Positions 20,970 through 29,905 of a DNA stretch of 64,000 nt are shown piece after piece. The stretch is from NCBI GenBank assembly GCA_041908065.1, contig JAYRGC010000050.1:62001-126000 (forward strand), given 5' to 3'. Every line of letters begins with the position of its first letter. The first letter of the stretch is position 1. The translations under genes were made by a program, and so were the position numbers. The stretch is from JAYRGC01 sp041908065 (GTDB lineage: Bacteria; Pseudomonadota; Alphaproteobacteria; UBA9219). The notes beneath the pieces were generated by a model. It saw only the letters and a list, made by a program, of their open reading frames with translations, searched no databases and was not told the DNA's origin.

Positions 20970-21659
20970 ATGGACATATTCTCCCTTTCCGAAGTGTCGG
21001 CATTTTTCCAGATCGTGCTTATCGATCTGACCATGGCCGGAGACAACGCGATCGTAGTCGGCATGGCGGCGGCGGGCTTGCCCGCCAAGGAAAGGCATAG
21101 GGCCATAGCGATAGGCATCGCGGCGGCCACCGTATTACGCATAGTGTTCGCCATATTCACCGTGCAGCTTTTGGGCATAATCGGGCTGTTGCTGGCTGGC
21201 GGATTGCTGCTTTTGTGGGTGGCATGGAAAATGTATCAGCATTTGCGCCACGAAGCCCGCCAGCTGGCCGCCGCCGCTGCGTCTCCTGATGCGGCAACAG
21301 CGACGGCAACTGTCGACGCCGCCGCGCAGCCGCACCATAAAAAGAGCCTGCGCGACGCCGTGACGCAAATAGTGGTGGCGGACGTTTCCATGTCGCTCGA
21401 CAACGTGTTGGGCGTGGCCGGAGCGGCAAGGGATCATCTGTGGGTTCTGGTGACGGGACTTGCCTTGTCGGTTCTTTTGATGGGCGTCGCCTCGGCTTTC
21501 GTCGTGCGCCTTATGCACCGTTTCCGCTGGATCGGCTATGTCGGTTTGCTGGTGGTGTTGTACGTAGCCCTGAAGATGATCTGGGACGGATGGCACGATA
21601 TTAACGACAAGGTGGATTTGGCCGGAATCGCCGATAACGTGATGAAGAGCGCTATGTGA
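20970..21659 (+). CDS. TerC-family integral membrane protein (YjbE-like)
   Basis: 229 residues from the ATG at 20970 (CAGGAG upstream); the open frame further left overlaps the tRNA fragment. TerC signature residues: IDLTMAGDNAIVVGMAAAGL and the internal repeat VADVSMSLDNVLGVAGAA, each with conserved Asp-Asn, in a protein of about seven membrane helices with an Ala/His-rich linker. The family is thought to move metal ions, in several bacteria manganese during loading of secreted enzymes. It is the first chromosomal gene after the prophage. Confidence 0.85.
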   Translation: MDIFSLSEVSAFFQIVLIDLTMAGDNAIVVGMAAAGLPAKERHRAIAIGIAAATVLRIVFAIFTVQLLGIIGLLLAGGLLLLWVAWKMYQHLRHEARQLAAAAASPDAATATATVDAAAQPHHKKSLRDAVTQIVVADVSMSLDNVLGVAGAARDHLWVLVTGLALSVLLMGVASAFVVRLMHRFRWIGYVGLLVVLYVALKMIWDGWHDINDKVDLAGIADNVMKSAM

Positions 21660-21696
21660 CGCTAGTGCGCGTTCATAATCCCGTTGCGCTGTTTTT

Positions 21697-21972
21697 GGCT
21701 CTTACGCAAAACTGGTGGGTATTACCTTTCCAAAATAGCCGTCATTGCGAAGTTACGGCCAAAGGCCGTCATTGCAAAGTTACGGCCAAAGGCCGTCATT
21801 GCGAGCCGCCACCCTTTGGTTTGGACAGCGTTAACCCTGTCAGGCGGCGAAGCAATCCAGACCTTATGGAGCAACGACACTGGATTGCTTCGCCGCCAAG
21901 GGGCGGCTCGCAATGACGGTGCTTGATGCTGCGTTTGGATGCAAAATTACCCACCTGTTTTGCGTAAGAGCC
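21697..21972. repeat. Palindromic repeat element with terminal inverted repeats (copy 1)
   Basis: Outer inverted repeats GGCTCTTACGCAAAAC (21697) and GTTTTGCGTAAGAGCC (to 21972), continuing inward as GGTGGGTA / TTACCC, frame the element. Inside is the core palindrome from GTCATTGCGAGCCGCC (21795) to GGCGGCTCGCAATGAC (21917), with GGCGGCGAAGCAATCCAG / CTGGATTGCTTCGCCGCC as inner arms. GTTACGGCCAAAGGCCGTCATTGC is tandemly repeated on the left. No coding capacity. It fills the terC-der gap. Confidence 0.85.
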
Positions 21973-21981
21973 AATAATTTC

Positions 21982-23379
21982 TTATTTGCGCTTTTTCTCG
22001 TAGGGATTGTCGCCCTTCCGCAGTTGCCAGCGGATCGGGACTCCGTCGAATCCGAAGGTTTCCCTCAGCCCGCCGATAAGAAAGCGCAGGTAGCTTTCCG
22101 GCAAATCGACCGGCTTGTTCACCCATAAGGCGAAGGTGGGCGGGCGGCTTTTCACCTGCGTCATATAGCGCAGCTTGACGCGGCGGCCTGACACTATCGG
22201 CGGCGGATGGTTGTCCTCCATCTTTTCCAGCCAGCGATTCAGGCGCGAGGTCGATACCCGCAAATTCCAAACGTCGTAGATGCGGATGACCTCCTTCATC
22301 AGCTTGTCCAGCCCCTCGCCGTTCAAGGCAGATATGGGAACGACCGGAACGCCGGACACTTGCGCCAACGATGCTTCGACCTTGGCCTTTATCATCTTCA
22401 TAAGCTCGGGCTTGGCGTCGACCGTGTCCCATTTGTTGACGGCGATTATCAAAGCCCTTCCCTCCTCGGCGACGTGGCGGGCAATGGCGTAATCCTGCTT
22501 GTCGAAGGGCTGGGCGGCGTCGATCACCAATATGGCGACGTGGGCCAGCCTTATGGCGCGCTTGGATTCGTGCGCGCCCATTTTCTCCAATTCTTCTTCG
22601 ATGCGGGAACGGCGGCGCAATCCGGCAGTGTCGACCAAACGTATCGGCCTGCCGCGATATTCCCATTTGATGGGTATGGCATCGCGGGTAAGCCCCGGTT
22701 CCGGCCCCGTCAGCAAACGGTCTTCGCCGGTCAGGCGGTTCACCATCGTCGATTTTCCAGCGTTCGGGCGGCCGACTACGGCTATATGAAGATTGCTCGG
22801 AGCGGAATCCTCCTCGCCGTCATCCTCGCCTTCTCCTTCGTCAGAGGTGTCCGGCGCATCGTCATCGTCGCTGTCGGCTGCGTCGATGGCATATACGCTC
22901 AGCGCGGCAGCCAGATCGTCCAAGCCGTCGCCGTGCAAGGCGGAGATGGCGATGGTTTCAGGAAAGCCCAGTTCAGCCGTTTCGTTGTATCCGGCGGGCA
23001 AACGGGTGCTTTCGCATTTGTTGACCAGAAGTATTACCGGTTTTCCGAGCTTGCGAACCTCGGCGGCGACGGTGCGATCCCCCTCGGTTAGCCCCGCCTT
23101 GCCGTCCACCATCATTAGTATGACATTGGCCGAGGACAAAGCCCTGAAGGTATGGTCGGCGGCGCGGGCGGCCAAGCTGCCTTTTTTGCGGGCGTTCTCA
23201 AGCCCCGCCGTATCCATCAAGCGGAAACGCAAGCCGAAAAGCTCGCCGTCGCCGTCGCGCCAATCCCGCGTCACTCCCGGGGTATCGGCCACCAACGCCA
23301 TCGATTTACCGATAAGGCGGTTGAACATCGTGGATTTTCCCACGTTGGGACGACCTACTATGGCGATAGTGAAAGCCAT
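21982..23379 (-). CDS. der: GTPase Der (EngA), ribosome assembly
   Basis: 465 residues with two GTPase domains: G1 GRPNVGKS near residue 9 with DTAGLENARKKGS, and a second GRPNAGKS near 203 with DTAGLRRRSRI, NKWD and SALNGEG. A C-terminal KH-like domain includes PPIVSGRRVKLRYMTQ and RPPTFALWVNKP. The inter-domain linker is unusually acidic (DSDDDDAPDTSDEGEGEDDG). Der is essential for 50S subunit maturation. Length and domain order are normal for alphaproteobacteria. Single gene, ending next to a repeat element. Confidence 0.97.
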   Translation of the reverse strand: MAFTIAIVGRPNVGKSTMFNRLIGKSMALVADTPGVTRDWRDGDGELFGLRFRLMDTAGLENARKKGSLAARAADHTFRALSSANVILMMVDGKAGLTEGDRTVAAEVRKLGKPVILLVNKCESTRLPAGYNETAELGFPETIAISALHGDGLDDLAAALSVYAIDAADSDDDDAPDTSDEGEGEDDGEEDSAPSNLHIAVVGRPNAGKSTMVNRLTGEDRLLTGPEPGLTRDAIPIKWEYRGRPIRLVDTAGLRRRSRIEEELEKMGAHESKRAIRLAHVAILVIDAAQPFDKQDYAIARHVAEEGRALIIAVNKWDTVDAKPELMKMIKAKVEASLAQVSGVPVVPISALNGEGLDKLMKEVIRIYDVWNLRVSTSRLNRWLEKMEDNHPPPIVSGRRVKLRYMTQVKSRPPTFALWVNKPVDLPESYLRFLIGGLRETFGFDGVPIRWQLRKGDNPYEKKRK

Positions 23380-23473
23380 GGCAACTCCTTGAAATTAGGG
23401 GAAAATCGAGCAAAAAAAACAGCTCGCGGCAGGTTATAACCAAGCCTCGCTATCAAACGTTTTTCCGAAAATA

Positions 23474-23550
23474 TGGTCGGAGCAGCGGGATTTGAACCCA
23501 CGACCCCCAGTCCCCCAGACTGATGCGCTACCAGGCTGCGCTATGCTCCG
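23474..23550 (-). tRNA. tRNA-Pro (anticodon GGG)
   Basis: 77 bases on the minus strand, CGGAGCA...TGCTCCG acceptor stem with encoded CCA. D-loop AGCCTGGTAGC, anticodon stem TCAGT/ACTGG around CTGGGGG (anticodon GGG), T-loop GGTTCAAATCC. Confidence 0.95.
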
Positions 23551-23727
23551 ATACCATTTTGCGACGGTTTCCGAAGGACGCCGTTGCCGCGACGACAGCC
23601 CAAAGGCCGTCGGGGCGGCACTATATCCGTCCCCGCGCTTTGAAGCAACAACCCATGAAACAAGGTTAATTCCCCTGTTTGTAACCCGCAGGTTATGGCA
23701 TTATACTCCCTCGCGGCGAGGGGTGTT

Positions 23728-24552
23728 ATGGCGGCTAGGGAAACCGGTTTTGGCATGAATCTAAGAATGAGCAGACGGCGGCGGATATACGAAGGCGGGG
23801 GCAAGGTTCTTTTCGAAGGGCCGGAATCCGGCACGCTCGTGCAGTATTTCAAGGACGACGCCACCGCTTTCAACAACAAAAAACGCGGGGTGATAACCGG
23901 CAAAGGCGTCTTGAACAACCGAATTTCCGAATATCTGATGACGCGGTTGGGGGAAATCGGCGTGCCGACGCATTTCCTACGCCGCATCAACATGCGCGAG
24001 CAGTTGATACGGCAGGTCGAGATAATTCCGGTCGAAGTTTCGGTGCACAACGTCGCCGCCGGAGAATTCGCCAAACGGCTGGGCATTCCCGAAGGAGCGC
24101 AGTTGCCGCGCTCCATCTTCGAGTTCCGCTATAAGAAGAAGGAGCTTGAGAATCCCTTGGTGACGGACGAACACATAACCGCTTTCGGCTGGGCCTGCCC
24201 GCACGAGATCGACGAGATGGTGTCATTGTCCTTGCGAATAAACGACTATCTCTCCGGACTGTTCTTTGGCATCGGGGTCAGGCTGGTCGATTTCAGGCTG
24301 GAGTTCGGGCGGCTATGGGACAACGACGAGTTGAGGATAGTCTTGGCCGACGAATTAAGCCCCGATAACTGCCGGTTATGGGATTTGCAGACCAACGAGA
24401 AACTGGACAAGGATCGTTTTCGCCACGATCTCGGCAAGGTGGCCGAAGCATATCAGGAGGTGGCGAGAAGGTTGGGCATTTTGGCGGAGGCCGCGCCTTC
24501 TTCCGAACAAGTCGAAAGCAACGTAACCAGCATAGGCGGGAAACATCCATGA
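23728..24552 (+). CDS. purC: Phosphoribosylaminoimidazole-succinocarboxamide synthase
   Basis: 274 residues from ATG 23728, which follows GAGGGG; most PurC proteins begin near the ATG at 23767 ([10 protein letters not shown]), so the first 13 residues may not be made. Motifs: [69 protein letters not shown]. It joins aspartate to CAIR in purine synthesis. The usual IYEGKAK reads IYEGGGK here. The stop overlaps the purS start by four bases, an operon arrangement normal in alphaproteobacteria. Confidence 0.95.
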   Translation: MAARETGFGMNLRMSRRRRIYEGGGKVLFEGPESGTLVQYFKDDATAFNNKKRGVITGKGVLNNRISEYLMTRLGEIGVPTHFLRRINMREQLIRQVEIIPVEVSVHNVAAGEFAKRLGIPEGAQLPRSIFEFRYKKKELENPLVTDEHITAFGWACPHEIDEMVSLSLRINDYLSGLFFGIGVRLVDFRLEFGRLWDNDELRIVLADELSPDNCRLWDLQTNEKLDKDRFRHDLGKVAEAYQEVARRLGILAEAAPSSEQVESNVTSIGGKHP

Positions 24553-24794
24553 AAATTCGGGTCGACATCAATTTGCGCGAGGGAGTTTTGGATCCCCAAG
24601 GCAAGGCCGTAGCCCACGCTTTGGGCGGCTTGGGATTCGAAGGGGTGGGCGAGGTTCGCATCGGCAAGACCGTCGAAATAGAAATAGCGGAATCCGATCC
24701 CAAGAAAGCGGCGGATCGCGCCAAGTCCATGGCCGAAAAGCTGCTTGCCAACACCGTCATCGAAGATTACCAAGTCAGCGTCGTCTCCTCATAA
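24549..24794 (+). CDS. purS: FGAM synthase subunit PurS
   Basis: 81 residues, ATGA overlap with pur[21 protein letters not shown] and [12 protein letters not shown] are diagnostic for PurS, the small subunit that bridges PurL and PurQ in formylglycinamidine ribonucleotide synthesis. The expected purQ and purL do not follow; a lipoprotein gene does, so the purine operon is broken here. Confidence 0.95.
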   Translation: MKIRVDINLREGVLDPQGKAVAHALGGLGFEGVGEVRIGKTVEIEIAESDPKKAADRAKSMAEKLLANTVIEDYQVSVVSS

Positions 24795-24809
24795 ATCCGA
24801 GGGCTATCC

Positions 24810-25154
24810 ATGAAAAATCGTCTCTTGCCGTTGCTGGCGGTCTTGGCCTTTCTTGGCGGGTGCTCGTCGTCGCCCGACGACGAAACGGAAGCCGCGCCGA
24901 AGGAAAAACAGATTTTTCCCTACGTCCAGATGTCGCCAATAGCTCCGCCGGAAAACCTGCGCGAGGAAAAGCAACGCCCGCCGGATCCGCAGCTGAATAT
25001 CTGGAGGCCGGGCTATTGGGCTTATGACGGATGCGAGTTTTCGTGGGTCGCGGGCGAGATAATCATGCGCCCGTCGCCGTCGTCTTCGTGGTCGCCCGAC
25101 AGGTGGGAAAGGCGCAATTATGGCTGGGTGTTCGTTCCCGGGTATTGGCAGTAA
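24810..25154 (+). CDS. Lipoprotein with YxWxxGxW-type repeats
   Basis: 114 residues. The signal peptide ends in a lipobox FLGGC (Cys18), followed by an acidic, Pro-rich linker. The C-terminal half has aromatic repeats (WRPGYWAYDG, FSWVAGEI, WSPDRWERRNYGWVFVPGYW) of the kind in YXWXXGXW/BcpO-like outer-membrane lipoproteins. Function in the envelope unknown. Its end overlaps the next gene by 35 bases. Confidence 0.75.
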   Translation: MKNRLLPLLAVLAFLGGCSSSPDDETEAAPKEKQIFPYVQMSPIAPPENLREEKQRPPDPQLNIWRPGYWAYDGCEFSWVAGEIIMRPSPSSSWSPDRWERRNYGWVFVPGYWQ

Positions 25155-25752
25155 AGCCCGCGTTTTTCTGTCGGGATTGTTTTTGGCGGCTCTTTTGTCC
25201 GCCGCTCCGGCGCAGGCTGAAACGGCGAAGCATTATGTGCCGCCGCAGCGTTTCAACGCTTCTTTCCAAGTCATGGAGCTTGGGCTGTCGAACGTCTTCG
25301 GCCTGTTCCGCTCCGCCACCTCCAGCTTTGAATTCGACGAGCAGGCGAAGACGATCAGCCGCCTGAAAATGGCGATCGACGCCGGAGGCGTGGTTACCGC
25401 GCAAGGCGGCGCGGACAGGGATTTCGACGCCCTGTTCGGCAAGGGGCTGCATCCCGAGATAACCTTCGTTTCCTTGGCCGGAGCCGATTTATCCGGCGGC
25501 AAGGCGGAAGTTTCGGGAACTTTGACAGTGCAGGGAGCAAGCAAACCCGCCACGTTCGAAATCAAATTGAACCGCGTCAAAGAATCGCCGGATGGCGGCA
25601 ACGTCTGGCGCGGCGCGGATCGCGCGGTCGGCATTTCGATGCGCGGGATATTCAAGCGTTCCGACTTCGGCGTGGGTGCCGCCCCGGACACCGAGGCGCG
25701 GTTCGGCGACGAGGTGACGTTGCTGCTGGAAATGCAGGCGATACGGCAATAA
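25120..25752 (+). CDS. YceI-like periplasmic lipid-binding protein
   Basis: 210 residues. A signal peptide (VFLSGLFLAALLSAAPAQA) is followed by the YceI lipocalin-like barrel: FQVMELGLSNVFGLFRSATS, ISRLKMAIDAGGV, GTLTVQGASKPATFEIKL, FKRSDFGVG. Family members bind isoprenoid-like lipids in the periplasm. The start at 25120 lies inside the lipoprotein gene; a slightly later start is possible. Confidence 0.8.
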   Translation: MAGCSFPGIGSKARVFLSGLFLAALLSAAPAQAETAKHYVPPQRFNASFQVMELGLSNVFGLFRSATSSFEFDEQAKTISRLKMAIDAGGVVTAQGGADRDFDALFGKGLHPEITFVSLAGADLSGGKAEVSGTLTVQGASKPATFEIKLNRVKESPDGGNVWRGADRAVGISMRGIFKRSDFGVGAAPDTEARFGDEVTLLLEMQAIRQ

Positions 25753-25773
25753 CGGATTTGCAGACGGATCCTG

Positions 25774-26613
25774 ATGGCAAAAATATCCCTGACCGTGGAT
25801 CTGGAGGATCCTTCCGGCGAATATTCGCCTACGGGACGCTATGTCGATATTACAAAGCGGCTGTTGGATATTTTGGACGAAAACGGGCGTAAGGCCACTT
25901 TCTTCACGGTAGGCCGCTTGGCTAAGGCCGCGCCTAAACTCGTTAGCAAAATAGCCGGACGCGAACATGAAATAGCCTACCACTCCCATTCCCATTTGGC
26001 TTTGGGGCGCGACAATCAGGCGGATTTTCGCGAAAATTCCCGCGCCGATAAAATGCTGCTGGAAGATTTATCGGGAAAATCAGTTTCCGGATTTCGCGCC
26101 CCGTTTTTCTCCCTGAAGCCGGAGGCGGTCTGGGCGTCCGACGTATTGGCGGAATTGGGGTTCGCGTACTCTTCAAGTGTAAAACCATCTGGCACATCGT
26201 TGTTCGGGTTCAAAGACGCGCCGCCGACGCCGTTCCGGTGGCCGAGCGGCTTGATCGAGTTTCCGCTTCCTACGGCTGGCGGCGGCGGATTCCGCTTTCC
26301 ATTTCTCGGCGGAATATACCTTTATTGCTTGCCTTTTTTTGCCGTAAGAAGGCTGATTGACGGTCAACGCCCGCAGCAGGTTTTGTGGACGTACCTCCAC
26401 CCCTACGATTTCGACGCGGAGGGAGGATTTTTCCCAATAGCGGATACGTCCCTGCCCGCCCAATTATTGCTGTGGCTGGCGCGCAAACGCGCTTTGACGC
26501 AGTTGCGAAACGTGATGGACGCGGGAGAGCCAGCCCCCACGCTGGGAGAAGTAGCGGCGAAACAAAAATGGGCGGAAAACCTGCCTGTTTTCTACTGTAG
26601 TCATTCCGCATAA
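25774..26613 (+). CDS. Polysaccharide deacetylase (NodB-like)
   Basis: 279 residues. NodB-fold motifs: SLTVDLEDPSGEYS (catalytic Asp-Glu-Asp region), KATFFTVGRLAK, EIAYHSHSHLALG (metal His), SGFRAPFFSLKPEA, and WTYLHPYDFD near the end. This is the family of cytoplasmic deacetylases with a C-terminal YLHPxEF-type motif, often linked to exopolysaccharide loci. Removes N-acetyl groups from a glycan precursor; exact substrate unknown. Confidence 0.8.
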   Translation: MAKISLTVDLEDPSGEYSPTGRYVDITKRLLDILDENGRKATFFTVGRLAKAAPKLVSKIAGREHEIAYHSHSHLALGRDNQADFRENSRADKMLLEDLSGKSVSGFRAPFFSLKPEAVWASDVLAELGFAYSSSVKPSGTSLFGFKDAPPTPFRWPSGLIEFPLPTAGGGGFRFPFLGGIYLYCLPFFAVRRLIDGQRPQQVLWTYLHPYDFDAEGGFFPIADTSLPAQLLLWLARKRALTQLRNVMDAGEPAPTLGEVAAKQKWAENLPVFYCSHSA

Positions 26614-26619
26614 TTTCAG

Positions 26620-26817
26620 TCATTTGCGAAATTACGGCCAAAGGCCGCATGGCGACGTCATTGCGAGCCGCCACGCTTTGGTTTGGACAGCGTTAACGCT
26701 GTCGGGCGGCGAAGCAATCCAGAGTCACAGGCGCAACGGCACTGGATTGCTTCGCGTCGCAAGAGCGACGCTCGCAATGACGTCGCCATGCGGCCTTTGG
26801 CCGTAATTTCACAAATG
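26620..26817. repeat. Palindromic repeat element (copy 2)
   Basis: A nearly perfect long palindrome: ATTACGGCCAAAGGCCGCAT, GGCGACGTCATTGCGAG on the left is mirrored by CTCGCAATGACGTCGCC, ATGCGGCCTTTGGCCGTAAT on the right. The centre has GGCGAAGCAATCCAG / CTGGATTGCTTCG. The right inner arm uses the GCGTCGCAAGAGCGACGC variant. Located between convergent genes. Confidence 0.85.
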
Positions 26818-26865
26818 TCGGAAATTGCTATCATCCGAAACAGGTGGACAATGCCGTCCGGCGCA

Positions 26866-28545
26866 TCAGGAAGCGCGTTTGAACTCGTCGTAATCGACCG
26901 CGATGCTATGCAGGCACTTCAAAACGGCATGCGAAGCCACGTCCATTTTCACGAACGCCGCCATTGCCGCCTTGTGATCACCGACGGCCACGGCCTTAAC
27001 GGCCTCTAACGCCAAACTATGCACATCATGATGGCTTTGCACCAGTTCAGGATAACACGGCGCGTCTCCGTACGACTTTCCTTCGTCGGAATTCAGCCAT
27101 CCGCCAAGCTTGCATCTTTCGTCGTCGGACGCCCACGCTTCGTCCGGCGGAGCGTGTCCTGCGAGTATATCCACGGCCTTCTTTTTCCATTCCACGTGCG
27201 CGGCTTGCGCGACGAACAAAGCCTTGTGATTGACTTTGCGATCCGCGAACATTTCCAGAAACTCGCCCATATTCAGATCGACATTGTTCACTGCGGACGA
27301 AGATTGATGGATGTCAACGGTAGCGGTGCCTATCTGTTGCTCTATATCGTTGACGGAAACTGATAATTCTTCCGACACGCGCTGTTGCTCAACCACCATC
27401 TCGGCAATAGCGGTTATTTCCGAAGACGCTATAGCGACGCCGCGCGCCACGCCATCCATCCGCCCTCTTGCCAAAGCAGCAGCCTCGCGGCAACGTATCG
27501 CCGTCTCCGATCCTTCCGCCATTATGGCAGTGACAGCCTCCATTTCTTCTTGCAGCTTGGCGATTTTGCCGTGAATGTCTTGCGCGGCTGTGGCGGTTTG
27601 ATCCGATAATCCCTTGACTTCGCCAGCCACCACTGCGAAACCGCGTCCGGCTTCGCCAGCCCGCGCCGCTTCTATCGTGGCGTTCAAGGCCAAAAGGTTG
27701 GTTTGTCCGGCGATGGATTCGATCGCGCTTACGATTTCCTCGATGGCGGAGAAAGCCAAAGAAAGCTCCTGAACCTTGCCGGAGGCGTTTTCCACCGTAC
27801 GCCCCAGATTTTCCATCTCCACCACCGCCTTGGAAACGGCTTCCGTTCCCTCAACGGAATTCGTTCTGGATTCCGAGGCGGTTTCCACCGAAACCTTGCA
27901 GCGTTCAGAAATGGCCGAAATGTTCGACAACATGCTGTCAGCTGAGGACTTCATCTTGTGGGATATGGAAGATATGTCCTCGAACCCATTGGTGGCGCGG
28001 GCGTTAGCCATGGAAGATTCCGACAAGGCCAACGAAGCCCGCGTCCCGTTTTCAAGCGAGCTTTTGGTAAAGCGATCCATCGATACGCTATCATCCTTCA
28101 TCTTGGACTGCGCGGCGTTAAGCGCGCTGCAATATCCCCTTAAATCCCGATTCATTCCCTCCAGTCTTATGGTGCGGTTGAACCTGCCTGCCGACGCGGC
28201 TTCCAACGCGCCGCGAGACTCGCGGGCAAACGCTTCGATTTTGTCCAGGCTGTTGTTTATTCCCAGCGCGAGGCGGCTTATTTCCCCGCCGTCGTGCAAA
28301 CCAACTATACGAACGTTCAAATCTCCCGAAGCGACTTCGTGCATAGTTCTAGCGGTGCGAACTATCTTTCCCTGTCCGGCACTGATGAAAAACATAGATA
28401 AGGTCGACAGCGCGAAAATCAGCAGAACCAAGCCGCCTGCCACATATTCTCCGTCGAATATCAGATAGCCGCCGAGGCAAACAGCCAACAGGACGGAAAT
28501 GACGACAGAGAACAATGCCTTAGAGAGAGAAGATAAGTTCTTCAT
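26866..28545 (-). CDS. Methyl-accepting chemotaxis protein with zinc-binding CZB domain
   Basis: 559 residues. Two N-terminal membrane helices ([38 protein letters not shown]) with only a few residues between them, so almost no periplasmic sensor. Then a HAMP-like region, the MCP signalling hairpin ([37 protein letters not shown]), and a C-terminal CZB domain with [18 protein letters not shown] and HHDVH. The CZB domain binds zinc and in other bacteria senses zinc or hypochlorite. The start overlaps the end of a PAS protein gene by 26 bases, suggesting an Aer-like two-part sensor. Confidence 0.9.
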   Translation of the reverse strand: MKNLSSLSKALFSVVISVLLAVCLGGYLIFDGEYVAGGLVLLIFALSTLSMFFISAGQGKIVRTARTMHEVASGDLNVRIVGLHDGGEISRLALGINNSLDKIEAFARESRGALEAASAGRFNRTIRLEGMNRDLRGYCSALNAAQSKMKDDSVSMDRFTKSSLENGTRASLALSESSMANARATNGFEDISSISHKMKSSADSMLSNISAISERCKVSVETASESRTNSVEGTEAVSKAVVEMENLGRTVENASGKVQELSLAFSAIEEIVSAIESIAGQTNLLALNATIEAARAGEAGRGFAVVAGEVKGLSDQTATAAQDIHGKIAKLQEEMEAVTAIMAEGSETAIRCREAAALARGRMDGVARGVAIASSEITAIAEMVVEQQRVSEELSVSVNDIEQQIGTATVDIHQSSSAVNNVDLNMGEFLEMFADRKVNHKALFVAQAAHVEWKKKAVDILAGHAPPDEAWASDDERCKLGGWLNSDEGKSYGDAPCYPELVQSHHDVHSLALEAVKAVAVGDHKAAMAAFVKMDVASHAVLKCLHSIAVDYDEFKRAS

Positions 28546-29053
28546 AGGTGCGGTCCTTGCCGATGTACTTGTTGACCAGAAGCTCTATCGAAGCCTTCAT
28601 TCCTTCGCGGAAATTGGAATGCTTGGCCTCCTCCTCGCGCATGTCGAAGTACACCTTCCGCACGATGTTCACTGCCTCCTGCCTTGGGCAGCGACGGCTG
28701 GAATGGTATCCGCAAATGGATCCGTCTGCGGCGAACGTAGGGGTTATATGGGCAAAAACCCAATAGTGATCGCCGTTTTTGCAGCGGTTAACCACATAGG
28801 CAAAAACCTCCTTGCCCGACGATATGGTGTCCCACACGAAGCGGAACGCGCCGCGCGGCATGTCGGGATGCCGGATAAGGTTGTGCGGCATCCCTATCAA
28901 TTCGTCTTCGGTGTACCCCGCTATGCGCTGGAACACGTCGTTGGCGTAAGTTATGCGTCCTTTGGTATCGGTTTTGCTGACGATTATCTCATCGATGAGC
29001 AAATGCCGCTCGACGCCGGTAAGCGTCACCTTGTTCTTAGTTTCGGTTTTCAT
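28520..29053 (-). CDS. PAS-domain sensor protein, Aer-like
   Basis: 177 residues from the ATG at 29053 (GGAGGA upstream). A single PAS domain: [71 protein letters not shown]. This is very close in plan to the FAD-binding PAS of the aerotaxis receptor Aer, but no membrane helix or signalling domain follows. The overlapping downstream MCP lacks an obvious sensor, so the two may work together. Confidence 0.8.
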   Translation of the reverse strand: MKTETKNKVTLTGVERHLLIDEIIVSKTDTKGRITYANDVFQRIAGYTEDELIGMPHNLIRHPDMPRGAFRFVWDTISSGKEVFAYVVNRCKNGDHYWVFAHITPTFAADGSICGYHSSRRCPRQEAVNIVRKVYFDMREEEAKHSNFREGMKASIELLVNKYIGKDRTYEELIFSL

Positions 29054-29106
29054 TGTTCCTCCGGCAGGACTGCCAGATTGAGACGTGGGGAGAGGAGCGC
29101 ATTCTA

Positions 29107-29889
29107 TCAGCGATTCGCCACAAGGCAAACCACCGATAACATGGTTCCGGTGCGGCTTTCCCCCGACAGGCATTGGCGGCGATAGCTGAAGAACCTCTCG
29201 TTATCGGAATAAGTATCGGCGATTGATGGGGATACCGCGCCCACGCCCGCCCGCCGCAACCGAGCTTCAACATATCCGGCCAAATCGAACATATGATGCC
29301 CTTCTCGCGCCGATGGCGCGAAAAAACCCGCATTGGCGGGGTTCTCTGCGATAAACTGGGCGGGAAATTCGGCTCCTACTTCGTAGTTTTCCCGCCAGAT
29401 GCAGGGGCCGACGGCGGCTGCGATGTTCTCGCGCCTCCCGCCCAGCCTTTCCATCGCGGCTATGGCGTTTTCCAGAACCCCGCCCACAGCTCCGCGCCAT
29501 CCGGCGTGCGCCGCGCCGATAACGCCAGCTTGTTCGTCAACCATCAGAACCGGAGCGCAATCCGCCGTCAACACTCCCAAAGCCACACCTAGTTCCTTTG
29601 TCGCCAAAGCGTCGGCGCGAGGACGGTTTTCGTTCGTCCATGCTTCTGTGACCTCTACCGCGTCGCTCGAGTGTATCTGGTAGCAGCTCAACAGCTTGTC
29701 GGGATCGACACCCATGTCGGCGGCGACGCGGCGGCGGTTTTCGGCCACGGCTTGGGGATCGTCCGCGCTCGACACGCCGCAGTTCAACGACGCGTACGCG
29801 CCCTTGCTGACGCCGCCGGAGCGAAGAAAGAAGCCGTGGCTTATCGACGGTTTCAACGACAAAATTTCCGATTTCAGGCTTTTGACCAT
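29107..29889 (-). CDS. pgeF: Peptidoglycan editing factor PgeF (YfiH/laccase-domain)
   Basis: 260 residues. Conserved Cys-His zinc/copper site residues in CYQIHSSDA, LTADCAPVLMVD and GAAHAGWRGAVGG, plus the family end RTGTMLSVV. PgeF removes wrongly incorporated amino acids (L-Ser for L-Ala) from peptidoglycan precursors; homologues also show polyphenol oxidase activity. Separated from recG by 16 bases on the same strand. Confidence 0.9.
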   Translation of the reverse strand: MVKSLKSEILSLKPSISHGFFLRSGGVSKGAYASLNCGVSSADDPQAVAENRRRVAADMGVDPDKLLSCYQIHSSDAVEVTEAWTNENRPRADALATKELGVALGVLTADCAPVLMVDEQAGVIGAAHAGWRGAVGGVLENAIAAMERLGGRRENIAAAVGPCIWRENYEVGAEFPAQFIAENPANAGFFAPSAREGHHMFDLAGYVEARLRRAGVGAVSPSIADTYSDNERFFSYRRQCLSGESRTGTMLSVVCLVANR

Positions 29890-29905
29890 GCCAGATTCCC
29901 CGCCG

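Noticed and set aside
21697..21972. The palindromic repeats as CRISPR arrays or insertion sequences
   Set aside because: There are no regularly spaced repeats with unique spacers and no transposase frames; each copy is a single palindrome in a gap between genes.
22207..23091. Long open frames opposite der, and similar long antisense frames opposite other GC-rich genes (for example 33356-34516 and 44614-45519)
   Set aside because: They are codon-bias shadows of well-identified genes on the other strand, with no domain or start context of their own.
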